Positions 1 to 8,646 are shown, numbered from the stretch's first letter. The stretch: 33,429 nt of DNA from Streptomyces niphimycinicus (GCF_018883605.1 NZ_JAHLEM010000235.1:1-33429); one strand, 5' to 3'. The notes: generated by a model from the letters alone, not told the origin. Numbers and translations: made by a program.

Positions 1-1821
1 GTCGGCCAGGTCGGACAGCGCGGCCCGCAGCCGGGCCGCGAGGGCGGGCTCGGGCTGCGGCGCACCCTGATCGAGCCGTACGCCGCAGGCCGTGACCGCG
101 TCCACGATCTCCTCCAGGGCGAAGACCACCGGCGCCCATGCCGCCAGGTCCCGGCCGAACGGCGGGTGTTCGGCGCCGGCCACCTCCACCGCCCTGCGCG
201 CGTCGGCGAGGGCCCGGTATGCCTCGCGGCGCAGCCGCAGCCGGGTGGCGTACGGCGCTTCGGCGGTCAGCACCCGGTCCAGGTGGTCGCGGGTGGCGCG
301 GACGGCGAGCGACAGCCGTACGGAGACCTGGGCGCGCGGGCCGCCGAGCCCGGGCAGCGCCCCGGCGGCCAGCACCACACCGCAGGCCAGCAGCGTGTCG
401 GTGAGCCGGGTGAACCCGGGGTCGGTGTCGCCGCCGAGGTAGACGAGGGACAGCAGCAGCGGTGTGAGCACGGCGGTCTGAAGGGCGAAGTGGCGTACGG
501 AGACGGGGATCAGCGCGGAGCAGACCGCCGCGACGACGACCGGCCAGATGGCGGGGGCGCCCGCATCGGGGGTGACACCCGCGCCGGGGCCGAACAGCGT
601 GGCGAGCCCGCCGAAGGCGGCCACGCCCACGGCGGTGCCGAGGGCGCGGGACAGGGCCCTGGAGACCAGCGGGCCCATGTCCGGCTTGACCAGGAAGGCG
701 GCGGTGGCGGGGAGCCAGTACCAGTGCTCGCCCGGCAGTTGCCGGGCGAGCACGGTGCTGACGCCCACGCACAGCGCCACCCGGGCGGCGTACTCCCGGC
801 CCGCCGGGCCGAGCGCGCGGCGCAGCCGCTGCCGGTGGCCGGGGACGACCGCGCCGACGGGGGGCGCCGGTTCGCCGTCGAAGACCCGGGCGGCGAGCAG
901 GACGGCCCGGTGCATGGCCACATTGCCCGCGGTGTCGGGTACGGGGGCGGGCAGCCGGCCCGGTGGCAGTCCGGTCCGCACCGAGCGGGCCAGTTGGGCG
1001 GGGGTGCGCGCGATGCGGCCGGGCACCGGTTCGTTCTCCCACAGCAGGGTCAGGACGCCTTCGCTGAGTGCTCCGGCCACCGCCAGCCGGTCGCGCAGCC
1101 GCCGCTCCTCCTCATCCAGGCGGTGGAAGGGGAGCCGGTGGGCGTAGAGGGCCTCGTACGCGGCGTCGTAGGCGGCGGTCAGCCGGCGCCGGGCCGCCTG
1201 GCCGCCGTCGGTGCCGACCGCCGTCATCAGACCGGCCAGGGCGTCGTATACGGCGGCCACCGTCTCGCGTTCATCAAAGGGCGCGGTCTGGCGTGCGGGG
1301 ATGACGCGTGGCAGCAGCGTGGCCATCGCGATCACCCAGATGGCGCCGATGAACAGCAGGCCCGCCTTGACCGGCGGGGGCACCGGGACGGGCATGCCCG
1401 CGCCGACCACGGCGAGCACCATCAACTGCACCCCGGCGGCGGAGCTGACCGGCCCGATGGCGCTGATCGCGCCGGAGACCAGTCCGACGGCGGCGAGGGC
1501 GAGCGCGATCCCCATCCCGAGGCCCAGCGTGTCCAGCCAGGCCCCGGTCAGCAGGCCGATCGCCCCGGCGAGGGCGGGCAGGCCGATGCGCACGATCCGG
1601 GTGGCGCGGGTGGCGGGGCGGTCGTTGACATGGGCGAACATGGCCCCCAGCCCGGCGAGCATCCCGAAGGGCAGATGTCCCGACGCCACGCCGATAGCCA
1701 CCACCGGCCCCACGCCGAGGGCTCCGCGTGCCACCGCCGCCCAGGGTATGGGGTCCCGCAGCGTCCGCGCCCCGCGCAGGGGGTGCGTCAGCCAGTCGGG
1801 CGGTGTGGGCAGCGTGCGCAA
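1..1821 (-). CDS. FUSC-family membrane transporter (partial, C-terminus off the left edge)
   Basis: About 607 codons are visible and the frame is still open at base 1, so the C-terminal end is missing. FUSC proteins (fusaric acid resistance-like; AaeB/YccS relatives) are inner-membrane proteins linked to efflux of aromatic acids. The N-terminal half is a run of hydrophobic helices rich in Gly, Ala and Leu, starting with a segment that reads GALGVGPVVAIGVASGHLPF. Past the middle there is the second FUSC membrane block, with the diagnostic EHWYWLPATAAFLVKPDMGP followed by RALSRALGTAVG, at about bases 605-740. The start is taken as TTG at 1821 because GGAGG lies 4 nt upstream. The gene diverges from the ferredoxin gene across a 350-bp gap. 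Family assignment is firm. The substrate is unknown; an aromatic acid is inferred from the family. Confidence 0.85.
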   Translation of the reverse strand, partial: MRTLPTPPDWLTHPLRGARTLRDPIPWAAVARGALGVGPVVAIGVASGHLPFGMLAGLGAMFAHVNDRPATRATRIVRIGLPALAGAIGLLTGAWLDTLGLGMGIALALAAVGLVSGAISAIGPVSSAAGVQLMVLAVVGAGMPVPVPPPVKAGLLFIGAIWVIAMATLLPRVIPARQTAPFDERETVAAVYDALAGLMTAVGTDGGQAARRRLTAAYDAAYEALYAHRLPFHRLDEEERRLRDRLAVAGALSEGVLTLLWENEPVPGRIARTPAQLARSVRTGLPPGRLPAPVPDTAGNVAMHRAVLLAARVFDGEPAPPVGAVVPGHRQRLRRALGPAGREYAARVALCVGVSTVLARQLPGEHWYWLPATAAFLVKPDMGPLVSRALSRALGTAVGVAAFGGLATLFGPGAGVTPDAGAPAIWPVVVAAVCSALIPVSVRHFALQTAVLTPLLLSLVYLGGDTDPGFTRLTDTLLACGVVLAAGALPGLGGPRAQVSVRLSLAVRATRDHLDRVLTAEAPYATRLRLRREAYRALADARRAVEVAGAEHPPFGRDLAAWAPVVFALEEIVDAVTACGVRLDQGAPQPEPALAARLRAALSDLAD

Positions 1822-2171
1822 GGATCCTCCGTGAGGTGGAAATCGTGGGGCTCTTCGAACCGTACGTGAGCTATGCGGAACTTTCGTAACCTGCGTATTT
1901 CCGCCATGTGAGGCGCTGCTGCCGCACCTCGCGCCAGGGCGCTCCGCGGCCCGGATACCCGGGTGTGACCTGGTGGTTTGGACAGCTTCCCCGGTCCGAC
2001 CGGACGGTCTGCCCGGGGTGCACATGCCAGGCTCATATGTCTCGCTGCGTGGCCAGCTTCTTGCGGAGCGTGTTGTGCTGGGTACGCAGGAGAACTAGCC
2101 TCCCTTCCGCCCGTTACCGAACATTCGTCTGGTAACCGCCTTCCGTTGATCCCCCAGTGCCGGAGAACGCC
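1822..2171. other. Divergent intergenic region between FUSC gene and ferredoxin gene
   Basis: This 350-bp stretch has no convincing ORF. The short ORFs here lack ribosome binding sites and resemble nothing. It must hold the promoters of both divergent transcripts. Two inverted repeats are visible: GCGGAA (1875-1880) with TTCCGC (1899-1904) near the FUSC side, and the stronger GTTACC-N12-GGTAAC at 2113-2136 near the ferredoxin side. I could not settle on a -35/-10 pair. Confidence 0.6.
2113..2136. promoter_or_regulatory. Putative operator: GTTACC-N12-GGTAAC dyad
   Basis: Perfect 6-bp inverted arms are separated by 12 nt, and a second small palindrome (CGAACATTCG) sits inside the spacer. The dyad ends 35 nt upstream of the ferredoxin start, where a repressor would block transcription or early elongation. 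Its size and symmetry suit a TetR- or MarR-type dimer. Which regulator binds is unknown. Confidence 0.4.
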
Positions 2172-2369
2172 ATGCAGGTGACCTTGCATCAGGACAAATG
2201 CGTCGCCTCGGGGCAGTGCGTACTCGCCGCCCAGGACGTGTTCGACCAGCGGGACCAGGACGGTGTCGCCGTCCTCCTCGACGAGCGACCGCCGGCGGAA
2301 CTGCACGACGACGTGCGTCAAGCGGCCGCCGTCTGCCCCGCCCTGGCCATCGCCCTGGCCGACGCGTGA
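2172..2369 (+). CDS. [3Fe-4S]-type ferredoxin (P450 redox partner type)
   Basis: A 65-residue soluble ferredoxin that would carry electrons from a reductase to a monooxygenase, usually a cytochrome P450. Cluster ligands are Cys10, Cys16 and Cys55, the last in a CP motif. The usual second cysteine of a 4Fe cluster is replaced by Ser13 (KCVASGQC), which is the pattern of [3Fe-4S] P450 ferredoxins such as SuaB. The ATG at 2172 is chosen because GGAGA (2162-2166) sits 5 nt upstream; an in-frame GTG at 2157 lacks this. The stop overlaps the start of the reductase gene by 4 nt (GTGA), so the two are very likely co-translated. No P450 gene is adjacent; the only one in the window lies 13 kb away on the other strand. 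Confidence 0.9.
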   Translation: MQVTLHQDKCVASGQCVLAAQDVFDQRDQDGVAVLLDERPPAELHDDVRQAAAVCPALAIALADA

Positions 2370-3607
2370 ACACACCGGGGAACGTCGTGGTCGTGGGCGC
2401 CTCGGTCGCGGGGCTCACCGCGGCCGTCACGCTGCGCACCCTGGGATACGACGGAAGGCTCACCCTCATCGGCGACGAGCCCCACACCCCCTACAACCGG
2501 CCACCGTTGTCCAAGCAGATCCTGGCGGGCACCTGGGAGCCGGACCGGATCAAGCTGCGCACCGACGAGGAGCTGTCCGCCCTCGACGCACGGCTGCTGT
2601 TCGGCAGGTCCGCCACCGGCCTGGACACCGCCGCCCGCCGGGTGGTGCTGGAGGGCGGCGACAGCGTCTCCTACGACGCCCTGGTCATCGCCACCGGGGT
2701 GACCCCCAACAGCCTGCCCGGCGCCCACCATCTGGCCGGGGTGCATCTGCTGCGCACCCTCGACGACGCCCTCGCGCTGCGCGCCGATCTGCGCCACAAG
2801 CCCGATGTGAAGGTGGCGGTGGTCGGCGCGGGCTTCCTCGGCTCGGAGGCCGCGGCGGCGGCCCGCCGGATGCGGCTGGACGTCACCATGATCGACCCGC
2901 GGCCGGTGCCGATGCGGCGGCAGTTCGGCGACCGGATCGCCGGTCTCGTCGGGCGGCTGCACACGAAGAACGGCGTGTCCATGCGCTGCGGCACCGGGGT
3001 GCGGCGGTTCTTCGAGTCCGGCGGCCGGGTGACCGGTCTGGAGCTGACCGACGGCACGCTGCTGGACGCCGATGTCGTGGTGGTCGCCATCGGCTCCGCC
3101 CCGGCGGTCGGCTGGCTGGCCGGATCCGGACTGGAGCTGGGCAACGGGGTCGAATGCGATCCCACCTGCCGTGCCGCGCCCGGTGTCTACGCGGCCGGTG
3201 ATGTCGCCTCGTGGCACAACGACCACTTCGGCCGCCGGATGCGGCTGGAACACCGGCTGAACGCCACGGAACAGGCCCAGGCCGTCGCCCGCAATGTGCT
3301 CGGCGCGGGCCAACCGTTCGCCCCCGTGCCGTACTTCTGGACCGATCAGTACGACGCCCATATCCAGGCGTACGGCATATTCCCCGCCGATGCCGAGCTC
3401 GCCGTGCTCCACGGCGAGCTCGAAGGCGGCCACTTCGTCGTGGCCTACGGGCACCGGGGCCGGGTGGTCGGGGTGCTCGGCTGGAACAGCCCGTGCGAGC
3501 TGCGCAAACTGCGTCAACTCGTGGTCGACCGGGCACCATGGACATCGATCCTGCCCGCCCCGCCCGCAGTGTGGCCCGGCCGACACCTCTCGGCCAGCCT
3601 CCGGTGA
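2366..3607 (+). CDS. FAD-dependent NAD(P)H:ferredoxin oxidoreductase
   Basis: A 413-residue flavoprotein of the putidaredoxin/rhodocoxin reductase type, expected to pass electrons from NAD(P)H to the upstream ferredoxin. The N-terminal FAD-binding Rossmann motif reads VVVVGASVAG (residues 7-16). The second, NAD(P)H-binding, motif VAVVGAGFLGSEAA is near residue 155. The late FAD motif GVYAAGDVA is near residue 273. The C-terminal third has the reductase-type interface domain, which contains YFWTDQYD. The GTG start at 2366 overlaps the ferredoxin stop; there is no strong separate ribosome binding site, so coupling is likely. Length fits the family. The monooxygenase it serves is not identified here. 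Confidence 0.9.
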   Translation: MNTPGNVVVVGASVAGLTAAVTLRTLGYDGRLTLIGDEPHTPYNRPPLSKQILAGTWEPDRIKLRTDEELSALDARLLFGRSATGLDTAARRVVLEGGDSVSYDALVIATGVTPNSLPGAHHLAGVHLLRTLDDALALRADLRHKPDVKVAVVGAGFLGSEAAAAARRMRLDVTMIDPRPVPMRRQFGDRIAGLVGRLHTKNGVSMRCGTGVRRFFESGGRVTGLELTDGTLLDADVVVVAIGSAPAVGWLAGSGLELGNGVECDPTCRAAPGVYAAGDVASWHNDHFGRRMRLEHRLNATEQAQAVARNVLGAGQPFAPVPYFWTDQYDAHIQAYGIFPADAELAVLHGELEGGHFVVAYGHRGRVVGVLGWNSPCELRKLRQLVVDRAPWTSILPAPPAVWPGRHLSASLR

Positions 3608-3628
3608 CCGCGACGTCAATTTCCGGCC

Positions 3629-5116
3629 ATGCGCTCTCGCGACCCTGGCAGGGTGCTGCGTCGTGTTCTCGTCCAAGGTGTCGCCGTCGCTCCGGGTCAC
3701 TGCCGGCTTCTCGGCCTCGCTGGGTCAGTGGCCCTGGCGGCGGGCGGAGCGGCGGCCGGAGCGCTGCCGGTGGGGGATGCCCTCACCCCTGACTCCGGGA
3801 GAGAGGCGCTCGGGCTGATCAGCACCTACTTCGGGCTGGTGCTGCTGGTCGCGGCATGGTGGCTGCTGGGACGCGAGGTGCGCGGACCACGCCCGCCCGG
3901 CCCCCGCTCCCTGCTGCTCACGCTCGCCGTCTGGGCGGCTCCGCTGCTGCCCGGGCCGCCGCTGTTCAGCCGGGATGTGTACAGCTATCTCGCCCAGGGC
4001 GCCATGGTGCACGCCCGCATCGATGTCTACACCCACGGCCCCATACGCCTCGGCGGGCCGCTGGCGGAACAGGTGGCGCCGGTGTGGCAGCACACCCCGA
4101 CGCCGTACGGCCCGGTCTCGCTGGCCTTCGAATCCGCCGTCGCCCACGCCTCGCGCGCCGAGCCGTCGCTCGGGGTGATCGGGCTGCGGCTGATCGCGCT
4201 GCTCGGAGTGGCGGTGATGGTGCTCGCGCTGCCCATCCTGGCCCGCCGCTGCGGCACCGACCCGGGCGCCGCCCTGTGGCTGGGGGCGCTCAACCCGCTC
4301 CTGCTGCTGCATCTGGTCGGCGGGGCGCACAATGATGCCGTGATGCTCGGGCTGCTCGGGGCAGGGCTGGTGGCCGCGACGGGCCGATGGCCGGCCTGTG
4401 GTGCGGTGCTGGTCACGCTCGCCGCCCTGGTCAAGGCTCCGGCCGCGCTGGGGCTGCTGGCGGTGGCCACGCTGTGGGCGCGCCGGATGGAGGGCCGCAG
4501 GCGCCGCGTCGGCGCCGTGGCGGCCACCGGGGCGCTGGCCCTGGCCACCACCGGAGTGGCGACGGCCGTCACCGGCACCGGCTACGGCTGGATCTCGGCG
4601 CTCACCACTCCGGCCTCACCGGACAACTGGGCGCTCACCAGCACCCTGGGCCGCGCCACCGGCGCCCTGCTGGAGGCCGTCGGCAGCGGGCTGGCTCCGC
4701 TGGCCGCGCCCGCGTGGCACGGTCTGGGGCTGCTGGCCACCGCCGTGGCCATAGGGATCGCCTGGCTGCGTCCACCCCGTCCCCGGCCCGTGTACGCGCT
4801 GGGGCTGAGCCTGATAGCGGTGGCCGTACTGGGCCCGGCGATCCGGCCCTGGTACGTGCTGTGGGGACTGTTCGTGATCGCGGCGGCCGGGCCGGGCGGA
4901 ACGGTGCGCAAGGCGGTGGTGGCCGGGAGCGGGGTGCTCACGCTGGCCGTGCTGCCCAACGGATTCGCGCCGGATTCGCGGCAACTGACGTTCGCCGTGT
5001 GCGGGGGTGTGCTGGCGGTATGCGCGCTGTGGTGCGTACGGCACGCACCGGGGTTCGCCACCGGCACTCCGCTCTCCGCCGTCCGCGGCGGCCACCGATC
5101 GGAGCGTTCGGCATGA
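3629..5116 (+). CDS. mptB: Polyprenol-phosphomannose-dependent alpha-1,6-mannosyltransferase, MptB-like (GT-C)
   Basis: A 495-residue integral membrane protein with about a dozen hydrophobic segments. In mycobacteria and corynebacteria MptB adds alpha-1,6 mannose to lipomannan using polyprenyl-phosphomannose outside the membrane. The GT-C signature is in the first large loop: FSRDVYSYLAQGAMVHAR near residues 112-129, with the acidic residue thought to act in catalysis, followed by HTPTPYGPVSL. Later marks include NPLLLLHLVGGAHNDA and RPWYVLWGLF. The ATG at 3629 has a poor ribosome binding site, so an inner GTG (3653) is possible. The last 4 nt overlap the next gene (ATGA). Streptomyces make no lipoarabinomannan, so the acceptor is probably a different glycolipid or polymer. 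The symbol is by similarity only. Confidence 0.8.
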   Translation: MRSRDPGRVLRRVLVQGVAVAPGHCRLLGLAGSVALAAGGAAAGALPVGDALTPDSGREALGLISTYFGLVLLVAAWWLLGREVRGPRPPGPRSLLLTLAVWAAPLLPGPPLFSRDVYSYLAQGAMVHARIDVYTHGPIRLGGPLAEQVAPVWQHTPTPYGPVSLAFESAVAHASRAEPSLGVIGLRLIALLGVAVMVLALPILARRCGTDPGAALWLGALNPLLLLHLVGGAHNDAVMLGLLGAGLVAATGRWPACGAVLVTLAALVKAPAALGLLAVATLWARRMEGRRRRVGAVAATGALALATTGVATAVTGTGYGWISALTTPASPDNWALTSTLGRATGALLEAVGSGLAPLAAPAWHGLGLLATAVAIGIAWLRPPRPRPVYALGLSLIAVAVLGPAIRPWYVLWGLFVIAAAGPGGTVRKAVVAGSGVLTLAVLPNGFAPDSRQLTFAVCGGVLAVCALWCVRHAPGFATGTPLSAVRGGHRSERSA

Positions 5117-6330
5117 CGGGACCCACCACACCTCGCGCACGGCTGGTACTGGCGCTCGCCCTCACCGTGGCGGTCGGGCTCTTCCTGGCCTTCGTCCCGC
5201 TGCACCGGGACTGGTTCGACCTGAACGTCTACTACGGCGCCGTGGGCCACTGGCTGCGGGACGGCCGGATCTACGACTTCACCATCCCCGGCGCGGACGG
5301 GGCCGACTACGGCTTCACCTATCCGCCCTTCGCCGCACTGTGCATGCTGCCAATGGCCCTGTTCAACTGGCCGGCCGCGATCACCCTGAGCATGGTGCTC
5401 AACGTGGCCGCCTCGGCCACCCTGCTGACCTGGCTGATCGGGCCGATCGTCCGCCGGCACGGCTGGAACAAGTGGTTCGCCTTCGTGGTGGCGGCCTGTC
5501 TGTTCGCGCTGCTGGAGCCGGTGCGGGACACCTTCAGCTTCGGGCAGGTCAACCTGCTGCTGCTGGTGCTGGTGTTCTTCGACGCCTGGCTGCTGTCCAC
5601 GGGGCGTGGCCGGTTCGCCGGCTGCGGTATCGGGCTCGCCGCCGCCATCAAGCTCACTCCGGCGATCTTCATCGGCTATCTGCTGATCACCCGGCGGTGG
5701 CGCGCCGCCGCGACGGCCACGGCCACCGCCGCGGCCGCCACCCTGCTCGCCCTGGCGGTCGCGCCGGGTGCCTCACGGGTCTACTGGACCGAGGCGCTGT
5801 GGGACACCAAGCGGATCGGTGTACTCAGTTACGTCTCCAACCAGTCGTGGGAAGGGGTGCTGGCCCGGCTGGTCGACCCGGTGCCGCCGAGCGGGGTGGT
5901 GTGGGGGCTCGGGGTGCTCGCCGTGCTGGCCGTCTGGGCGCACCGGGTGCGCTGCGCGGCGGCCGCCGGGGACGAGCGGGCCGGATTCGCGCTGACCGGG
6001 GTCGCCGCCTGTCTGATCAGCCCGATCACCTGGGTGCACCATCTGGTCTGGCTGATTCCGGCCCTGGCGGTGCTCGTCGACAGCGGGCTGCGGCCGGACG
6101 CGTCACCGGCCCGGCGCAAGCTGCTGCTCCGGGTCTGTGCGGTGGTGTACGTGCTCCTGTGCAGCAGCGTGGTGTGGCTGTGGCGGTTCGACTCCACCGG
6201 GGTGGACGGCTTCCTCGGCAGCAACGCCTATGTGTGGATCTGCCTCGGCCTGCTGATCGCGCTCCCGCTGCGCGGCGCGCGTTCCGCGAACATGCTGGGC
6301 CAAGAGCCGTATCCGGCACGTATCCCATGA
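5113..6330 (+). CDS. GT87-family alpha-1,2-mannosyltransferase-like membrane protein
   Basis: A 405-residue polytopic protein of the GT87 family (DUF2029; PimE-like). Members transfer mannose from polyprenyl-phosphomannose in the periplasmic space. The first extracellular loop has DWFDLNVYYGAVGHWLRDG near residues 33-51, where GT-C enzymes keep their catalytic acidic residue, then YGFTYPPFAAL. A hydrophobic core follows with FSFGQVNLLLLVLVFFDAWL and the family-typical GLAAAIKLTPAIF. SPITWVHHLVWLIPAL lies near the end. The ATG start overlaps the mptB stop by 4 nt, so both enzymes are probably made together and act in one pathway. Acceptor and linkage are inferred from family only. Confidence 0.82.
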   Translation: MTGPTTPRARLVLALALTVAVGLFLAFVPLHRDWFDLNVYYGAVGHWLRDGRIYDFTIPGADGADYGFTYPPFAALCMLPMALFNWPAAITLSMVLNVAASATLLTWLIGPIVRRHGWNKWFAFVVAACLFALLEPVRDTFSFGQVNLLLLVLVFFDAWLLSTGRGRFAGCGIGLAAAIKLTPAIFIGYLLITRRWRAAATATATAAAATLLALAVAPGASRVYWTEALWDTKRIGVLSYVSNQSWEGVLARLVDPVPPSGVVWGLGVLAVLAVWAHRVRCAAAAGDERAGFALTGVAACLISPITWVHHLVWLIPALAVLVDSGLRPDASPARRKLLLRVCAVVYVLLCSSVVWLWRFDSTGVDGFLGSNAYVWICLGLLIALPLRGARSANMLGQEPYPARIP

Positions 6331-6351
6331 ACGACAGGAGTGTCCGGACCG

Positions 6352-7371
6352 ATGCCTGACGTGATGCCGTGCCCCACGGGGCAGCCGCTGGACCAGCCCG
6401 TGGAGCAGCCCAAGGAGCGGGCGGGGCGCTGGGCCCTGCTCCGGCGGCTTCCGCTGCGCCAGATCCTGTGCCTGCTGCCGCTGCTCGTCGTCGGCTACTG
6501 GGTGGTCCAGCACCGGTCGCTGATCGGCTCCGGCGCCCGTCAGATGTTCACCGCCAATCCGTACTGGCTGCTGACGGCGGTGGCCACGACCGGGCTCGGC
6601 TGGGTGGCGGTGTCGTTCGCCCGGCAGGGCACGGTGCTGGAGCGGCTGCCGGCCAGGCGGCTGTTCGCCACCCAGTTCGCCGCGGGGGCGGCGAATCATC
6701 TGCTGCCGTCGGGGATCGGCGCGAGCGCGGTGAACATCCGGTTCATGACGGGCTGCGGGCTGCCGCCCGCCCGTTCCTCGGCTGCGCTCGCCCTGTACTT
6801 CCTGGCGGAGGCCACGACCCGGGTGGGGTTGCTGGTGGTGCTGCTCCTGGTGTTTCCCCAGGCGCTGCGGCTGGGCCCGCTGCTGCCGGAGTCGGTGAGC
6901 GGGATGGTGGTGGCCGGCGCGGTGGTGGCGGCCGGGGCGCTGGTGGCCGGCGTGGCGCTGATCCGTCCGGTGCGCCGGATCGTGGTGAGGTTTCTCCGCA
7001 CCGCGATGGCCGACGCCCGGTCGCTGCACATGCGGCCGTCCAGGGCGCTGGCGCTGTGGGGCGGTTCGCTGGCGTTTCCGCTGCTACAGGCGGCGGGGCT
7101 GGTGGCGGTCGCCCTGGCGCTGGAGCTGGAGGTGCGGCCGGCGCATGTGATGCTCGCGTATCTGGCCGCCACGGCGGTGGCCGCCGTCGTCCCCTCCCCC
7201 GGTGGTATCGGCTCGGTCGACGCGGCGCTGGTCATCGCGCTGGTCGCGGCGGGGGCGCCGGTCGAGGCGGCCACGTCCACGGTGCTGGCGTACCGCTTCA
7301 TCACGGTGTGGCTGCCGCTGATCCCCGGGGCGCTGGTGCTGGGCGGGCTGGTGCGCTCGAAGATCGTCTGA
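6352..7371 (+). CDS. LPG-synthase-type transmembrane protein (UPF0104 / flippase-like)
   Basis: A 339-residue membrane protein matching the transmembrane half of lysylphosphatidylglycerol synthase (PF03706). The soluble aminoacyl-transferase half of MprF is absent. Stand-alone members are often found beside glycosyltransferases and are thought to flip lipids. Visible marks are AAGAANHLLPSGIGASAVNIRF (in two parts), LYFLAEATTRVGLL, and the conserved PSPGGIGSVDAALV near residues 280-293. The ATG at 6352 lies 11 nt after AGGAG (6336-6340). A GTG at 6340 overlaps that Shine-Dalgarno and is less likely. The gene starts 21 nt after the GT87 gene, so it closes the three-gene mannosyltransferase operon. 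A lipid-linked-sugar flipping role is inference. Confidence 0.8.
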   Translation: MPDVMPCPTGQPLDQPVEQPKERAGRWALLRRLPLRQILCLLPLLVVGYWVVQHRSLIGSGARQMFTANPYWLLTAVATTGLGWVAVSFARQGTVLERLPARRLFATQFAAGAANHLLPSGIGASAVNIRFMTGCGLPPARSSAALALYFLAEATTRVGLLVVLLLVFPQALRLGPLLPESVSGMVVAGAVVAAGALVAGVALIRPVRRIVVRFLRTAMADARSLHMRPSRALALWGGSLAFPLLQAAGLVAVALALELEVRPAHVMLAYLAATAVAAVVPSPGGIGSVDAALVIALVAAGAPVEAATSTVLAYRFITVWLPLIPGALVLGGLVRSKIV

Positions 7372-7385
7372 CCCGGTGGGGTCAG
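7368..7385. terminator. Short hairpin between convergent genes
   Basis: CTGACCC and GGGTCAG form a 7-bp stem around a GGTG tetraloop. The left arm includes the stop codon of the upstream plus-strand gene, and the hairpin ends 8 nt before the stop of the convergent CapA gene. Its place suggests a two-way terminator. No U-tract is present, as is common in Streptomyces. Confidence 0.4.
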
Positions 7386-7392
7386 GGCGGGG

Positions 7393-8505
7393 TCAGAGCG
7401 GGCGCAGGGTGAGGACGTCGTCGGGCCGGACGTCGATATGCGAGCCGAGGCCGGACCCGGCGCGGTCGAGGGTCGCGCCCAGCCATGCGGCGTCCTCGTG
7501 GCCGGTGTGCTCCAGCCGCATCCGCCGTGACCGCAGGGGCACCATGCGCAGGCTGATCAGACGGCCGGTGTCCGGGTCCACCTCGGGGAAGTAGAGCAGC
7601 CGCAGATCGTCGCGGTAGCGCTCGTAGCCGCCGATGCCCTCGTAGTCGTCGACCATATCGCCGCAGCCGTAGAGGATCAGCTTGCCGCGGTACACCTCGA
7701 GCGGGCGGGGATGGTGGGAGGAGTGGCCGTGGACGAGGTCGACACCGCCGTCGATCAGGGCGTGGGCGAAGTGGATCTGGTCCGGTGAGAGGCCGTATCC
7801 CCAGTTGCCGCCCCAGTGGACCGAGGCGATAGCGATGTCCCCGGGGTGGCTGAGCCGCCGTACGCGGTCGGTGATCGCGGCCGCGCGGGCGTCGGAGAGA
7901 TCGGGCAGGAAGTCGACCCCGGGCCGGTCCTCGGTCGCGGCCCACCGGTCCGGAATGCCGCTGGAGGCCGCGCCGAACGAGAACACCAGCACCCGGTGGT
8001 GGTCACCGGCCGGGACGACGGCGGGACGCCGCGCGGCGGCCGCGTCACGCCCCGCTCCGGCGATCCGGAGTCCGGCGGCGGCCAGGGTGTCGAGTGTCTC
8101 CTCCAGCCCGCGCCGGCCGCCGTCGAGCACATGGTTGTTGGCCAGGACGCAGACATCGGGCCGGACCGCGGTCAGGCAGGGGAGGTTGTCCGGGCTCATC
8201 CGGTAGTGGACGTCCTTCCCGGGGGCGAACTCATCGCTGCGGGTCACGCTCGTCTCCAGGTTGAGCACCCGCACATCGGGTGCCGCCTCGTCCAGTACCG
8301 CCAGCGCGTCGCCCCAGGGCCAGGGGAAGTCGACCGGGCGCGGGATCGGGCCGTTCGCCTCCTCGGCCAGCTCGACATAGGCGCGGGAGTCGCGGATGAA
8401 GGGCTCACGCAGCTCCGGGTCACCGGGGTGCGGCAGGATCTGGTCCACACCGCGGGCGAGCATCACATCGCCGCAGAGGAACAGCGTCACCGCCGTGCCG
8501 CGCAT
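7393..8505 (-). CDS. CapA-family metallophosphatase-like protein (poly-gamma-glutamate synthesis type)
   Basis: A 370-residue protein of the PGA_cap/CapA family (PF09587), which has a calcineurin-like metallophosphoesterase fold. In Bacillus CapA is part of the poly-gamma-glutamate capsule system, but many actinobacterial homologues stand alone with unknown substrate. Motifs in order: LFLCGDVMLARGVD near residues 8-21, LNLETSVT, VCVLANNHVLDGG, ASVHWGGNWGY, and DLVHGHSSHHPRPLEVYRGK (about 275-294), followed by YGCGDMVDDYEGI. The Asp, Asn and His residues in these motifs are the expected metal ligands. No signal peptide is obvious. The ATG at 8505 has a weak ribosome binding site, so a GTG six codons in is possible. 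No capB or capC genes are nearby. Confidence 0.85.
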   Translation of the reverse strand: MRGTAVTLFLCGDVMLARGVDQILPHPGDPELREPFIRDSRAYVELAEEANGPIPRPVDFPWPWGDALAVLDEAAPDVRVLNLETSVTRSDEFAPGKDVHYRMSPDNLPCLTAVRPDVCVLANNHVLDGGRRGLEETLDTLAAAGLRIAGAGRDAAAARRPAVVPAGDHHRVLVFSFGAASSGIPDRWAATEDRPGVDFLPDLSDARAAAITDRVRRLSHPGDIAIASVHWGGNWGYGLSPDQIHFAHALIDGGVDLVHGHSSHHPRPLEVYRGKLILYGCGDMVDDYEGIGGYERYRDDLRLLYFPEVDPDTGRLISLRMVPLRSRRMRLEHTGHEDAAWLGATLDRAGSGLGSHIDVRPDDVLTLRPL

Positions 8506-8646
8506 ATCTCAACGATCGCATAGCCCGCCATGAGTGACCGTGGCCACGGCGGGGACCCGGGGTGCGGACGCACAGGAAGGTGCGGCGGATGAGGCGCGCC
8601 CCGCTCACGGCGTCTGGGTTCTGGACGGTCGCCCGTGGCGCGGTCG

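Noticed and set aside
166..1869. A 567-codon plus-strand frame over the FUSC gene
   Set aside because: The translation is compositionally biased (Gly, Gln, Arg) with no hydrophobic order, while the minus strand gives a clear FUSC membrane protein.
8538..8549. Palindrome CCGTGGCCACGG between the sigma factor and CapA genes
   Set aside because: It is perfect, but short and GC-only. Such palindromes are expected by chance in this base composition and no promoter context is visible.
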